Shown piece by piece: positions 60,955-64,000 of a stretch of 64,000 nucleotides of DNA (its first letter is position 1; each line of letters begins with the position of its first letter). Position numbers and translations under genes: made by a program. A model generated the notes under the pieces. That model made no database searches, had not been told where the DNA came from, and saw only the letters and a program-made list of their open reading frames with translations. This DNA comes from Lunularia cruciata (Eukaryota; Streptophyta; Marchantiopsida; Lunulariales; Lunulariaceae): the NCBI GenBank assembly GCA_948567375.1, contig OX419757.1:434001-498000 (forward strand). Reading direction: 5' to 3'.

Positions 60955-61075
60955 GCGATCGCGTTTAATAAACAAGACAGAGGGGTAGGACCCCTCGAGC
61001 CGTACAAGTAAAAGACATAGAAAGTAAAATGGACCTAGGCCGCTAATCGGGCTTGGTTCCATTTTACACCCAATA
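60955..61075 (-). repeat. N-element 3' tail with variant hairpin, minus strand
   Basis: The plus strand reads AGCGATCGCGTTTAATAA, then GAGGGGTAGGACCCCTC at 60,980-60,996, then GAGCCGTACAAG and AAATGG. The stem here is GAGGGG/CCCCTC: the third pair is swapped from C-G to G-C relative to 42,137. Confidence 0.7.
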
Positions 61076-61167
61076 ATGTCGATATGAGATTCAAAATAGT
61101 GTCGATATGAATATAATAAACATAGACCTAGTATAGAATATTAAGGATTAAGTATCTAAAATAAACA

Positions 61168-61262
61168 TGGTAAAAGGCGACTGCATAAGAAAAATTGAAG
61201 GATGGGAAGACCCCATCAAGCTGTACAAGGGAGAGAAAAAACAAAGGTAACATGGGGCTAAA
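61168..61262 (-). repeat. Tail-only N copy next to N copy M1
   Basis: It runs from AAAAGGCGACTGC to AACATGGGGCTAA with hairpin 61,201-61,217 (GATGGG/CCCATC). It stops where the N ORF would begin. About 20 bp of A-rich spacer separates it from the tail of M1. Confidence 0.75.
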
Positions 61263-61282
61263 TAACGAAATAAAAAGAGAAA

Positions 61283-62431
61283 AAGACGACCGCGTAGGAA
61301 AAATGAAGGATGGGAAGACCCCATCAAGCCGTACAAGGGAGAGACAAAAAAGGTAACATGGGGCTAAGCCGCAATAGAGTCTGTATGAGAAATTTGCCCT
61401 ACCGCACTTAAGATATCCAAGCTATGCAAGTCGTACGGTCTACACACAACTGGAGCCTCCAAAGAAACATCACCTAATGTGATTGCTCTCCTATGGATTG
61501 CACCAGCCACTGCCCTCTGTAGAGCAATGGACACATGCTGTCTAAAATATGCTACAAAGTATGAGAGTGAGAGTGATACCCCTCACGCCTAACATGATAA
61601 ACTCGCGCACACTCCCTGACAAATGTGTCAAATGTTGTGTCCATCGCTCCATATAACTCCAAGGCTAGAGGAACAAAGAGGTGACCTCACTGCATGCCCC
61701 TATACTTGGAGACCTTGCGACCTGCTACTGCACTTGCCGCCCATCCAGGGGGATGCGTAATCACTCCCTCTGAAACTATATCCCGCGTAGGGTCTGTGAC
61801 CATGACATCCGCTACTGTCACGTGATCATCTCGGACCAAGTATAAGTCTGCCCTGACACGTGTCGTCTGCAACGCATACGAACGCTCCCTCCAAGCCAAG
61901 TATCCACTCTCTCGCGCCATAGCAAACACTATGTCTCTAATGGCATCATGGGTAGCTATCCTTTGTCCTCCAAAAGGACACCGTGTCATGTGGACCGCCG
62001 CTGCATCTAGTGTAGAACCACACTCACAAGTGAGTAGTGAAGATGCAGATGGGTCGACCAAACCTAGGCGAAACCTCATCGCTGTAGAGAAAGTAGCTGA
62101 TGCGAGTCCAAAAGCCCTAATGCATGGTCGAGCTAGGATCCACGAGCCTGCACCCTTGCCGGAGCAAGAGCGTAGACGTGCTTTAGTAGTCTGAGGAATG
62201 GACGAGTCAACTAAGAGAGAATGTAGCGTATGCTCACACTGTCACTCCATCAAGGAAGACTGTAGACCTCTAGTCCAATCTGACAATAGGGAAGCAAATG
62301 GTGGAAAACTCTCTCGTGCTCGTGGAGATAAACTATCTCTCGTATGCCACAATAACACCCAGAGAGAAAATGATCTTCCCTCCATCTCTATCACATAAAT
62401 CTCCAAAACCGCCTATCAACAACCACAAATA
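61283..62431 (-). pseudogene. N retroelement copy M1, 5' truncated
   Basis: It contains the N C-terminus from VVADRP-like text (62,431) to the ORF end and tail. The clean stretch 62,079-61,687 encodes MRFRLGLVDPSASSLLTC, the C-x-C-x9-H-x3-C knuckle, ESGYLAWRERSYALQTTRV and VTVADVMVTDPTRD. A CGA-to-TGA change (arginine to stop) follows GMQ at about 61,690, where M2 keeps R. Confidence 0.8.
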
Positions 62432-62475
62432 AAAAATAAAATTATTATAAAAATTAAAATTCTTATCAAAAATAA

Positions 62476-62507
62476 AATGATTGTGGTTGCCTATCAACAA
62501 CCACAAT
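62476..62507. repeat. Perfect inverted repeat at the M1 truncation point
   Basis: ATTGTGGTTG and CAACCACAAT form a 10-bp stem around an 8-base loop. The 17-bp text CCTATCAACAACCACAA also occurs at about 62,412, at the start of M1. Flank duplication or template switching during insertion could explain it. Confidence 0.55.
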
Positions 62508-62606
62508 AAAAAGAGATTGCTTAGGAAAAATGAAATGAAATATGGGAAGACCCCGTCAAGCCATACAAAGGAAAGACAAAAAGGGTAACATGGGGCTAAG
62601 CCCCAT
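62508..62606 (-). repeat. Tail-only N copy next to N copy M2
   Basis: It reads GAGATTGCTTAGG, ATGGGAAGACCCCGTC and AACATGGGGCTAAG, then an A-rich spacer and the tail of M2. This is the same doublet arrangement as at 61,168. Confidence 0.75.
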
Positions 62607-62627
62607 GTTAAGTAAAAAAGAAAGAAG

Positions 62628-64000
62628 GCGACCGCGTAGGAAAAATGAAGGATGGGAAGACCTCATCAAGCCGTACAAGGGAGAGACAAAAAAGGTAACA
62701 TGGGGCTAAGCCCCAATAGAGTCTGTATGAGAAATCTGCCCTACCGCACCTAAGATATCCGAGCTATGCAAGTCGTACGGTCTACACACAATTGGAGCAT
62801 CCGAAGAAACATCACCTAATGTGATTGCTCTTCTATGGATTGCACCAGCCACTGCCCTCTGTAGAGCAATGGATACACGCTGTCTAAAGTAAGCTACAAA
62901 GTATGAGAGTGAGAGTGGTACCCCCTGACGCCTAACATGATAAGCTCTCGCGCACTCCTTGACAAATGTGTCAAATGCCGTATCCATCGCTCCATATAAC
63001 TCCAAGGCTAGAGGAACAAAGAGGTGACCTCGCTGCATGCCCCTATACTTGGAGACCTTGCGCCTGCTGCTGCACTCGCCGCCCATCCAGGGGGATGGGT
63101 AATCACTCCCTCCGAAATTGTATCACGCGTAGGGTCCGTCACCACGACATCCGCTACTGTCACCTGATCATCTCGGACCAGGTATAAGTCTGCCCTTACA
63201 CGTGACGTCTGCAATGCATACGAACGCTCCCTCCAAGCCAAGTATCCACTCTCTCATGCCATAGCAAACACTATGTCTCTAATGGCATCATGGGTAGCTA
63301 TCCTCTATCCTCCAAAAGGACACCGTGTCATGTGGACCGCCGCTGCATCTAGTGTAGAACCACACTCACAAGTGAGTAGTGAAGATGCAGATGGGTTGAC
63401 CAAACCTAGGCGAAACCTCATCGCTGTAGAGAAAGTAGCTGATGCGAGTCCAAAAGCCCTAATGCATGGTCGAGCTAGGATCCACGAGCCTGCACCCTTG
63501 CCGGAGCAAGAGCGTAGACGTGCTTTAGTAGCCTGAGGAATGGACGAGTCAACTAAGAGAGAATGTAGCGTATGCTCACACTGTCGCTCCATCAAGGAAG
63601 ACTGTAGACCTCTAGTCCAATCTGACGATAGTGAAACAAACGGTGGAAAACCCTCTCGTGCTCGTGGAGATAGACTATTTCTCGTCTGCCGCAATAACAC
63701 CTGGAGAGAAAAGGATCCTCCCTCCACCTCTGTCACATAAGTCTCCAAAACCGGCCTATCAGCAACCACAAAACGAGAGGCAAGTAGGGGTGCCGAGAGA
63801 GCCCAACTACCCAAAAACGCTATAGGTGCCATCTCCTCCATAGAAAGCAAGCCAACCCCACCACATGAGATCGGTAGAGCCGTCTGTCTACGTGCCAAAT
63901 CCCCTGTCACACACTCAAAAGTCCCTGGTCCAATAATATCACCAAAGACTCCCATAATCCTCCTATCAAATGCTCTCAGACGTGATAGGAAGGACGGTGA
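62628..64000 (-). pseudogene. N retroelement copy M2, continuing beyond the window
   Basis: From the window end downward it encodes MGVFGDIIGPGTFECVTGDL, then LPISCGGVGLLSMEE (RT thumb side), LHSLLVDSSIPQATKARLRS, RFRLGLVNPSASS, the CECG...C knuckle, RADLYLVRDDQ, VADVVVTDPTRD and the ORF end at 62,706. A CAG-to-TAG change truncates the frame after PFGG near 63,303, and one missing base near 63,066 shifts it. M1 does not share these lesions, so the two copies can be compared with each other. Confidence 0.8.

Noticed and set aside
61931-63740. Plus-strand frames of 62-87 residues over the N copies
   Set aside because: They are antisense shadows of the well supported minus-strand N ORF.

Overview
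The window is nuclear DNA of a land plant. Three things show this: a long gene split by GT-AG introns whose product matches plant EAF1, a plant-type universal stress protein, and dense Ty3/gypsy chromoviruses primed by initiator tRNA-Met. I cannot name the species. A non-flowering plant (bryophyte or lycophyte) is plausible from the divergence of the EAF1 homologue, but this is inference. Three likely host genes occupy about one fifth of the window; most of the rest is layered, decayed transposable elements or AT-rich sequence with nothing recognisable.

Layout. 0.5-11.4 kb: the 3' part of an EAF1 gene, the SANT-domain scaffold of the NuA4 histone acetyltransferase complex, with 15 exons traced. 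11.4-16 kb: AT-rich sequence without genes. 15.98-32.15 kb: one Ty3/gypsy element, called B here, bounded by an exact 5-bp target duplication (TTTAC) and broken up by later insertions. These are solo B LTRs, a second gypsy family called A, a non-coding repeat called R, and a second A fragment. 33.75-36.0 kb: a second copy of R. 36-44 kb: gene-poor DNA with a small two-exon gene (39.4-40.2 kb) and a universal stress protein gene on the minus strand (42.8-43.3 kb). 44.7-55.8 kb: a non-LTR retroelement, called N here, opened up by a solo A LTR, by A element A2 (plus strand) and by A element A3 (minus strand). 56-64 kb: decayed N copies and 3' tails, a short Helitron-like element and two tandem N copies running off the window end.

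Four signals stand out. (1) The 3' tail of N, present about fourteen times, carries a short hairpin whose third base pair is C-G, T-A or G-C in different copies, so pairing is kept while sequence changes. (2) LTRs of family A carry perfect heat-shock-element arrays about 140 bp upstream of a TATA box. (3) Family A copies share altered catalytic residues (D-F/Y-G protease, S-N-R-D integrase) and carry an inverted A LTR at nearly the same point in RNase H. (4) R ends in a degenerate tandem array of about 75-bp units. Domain calls come from reading translations by eye; no database search was possible.
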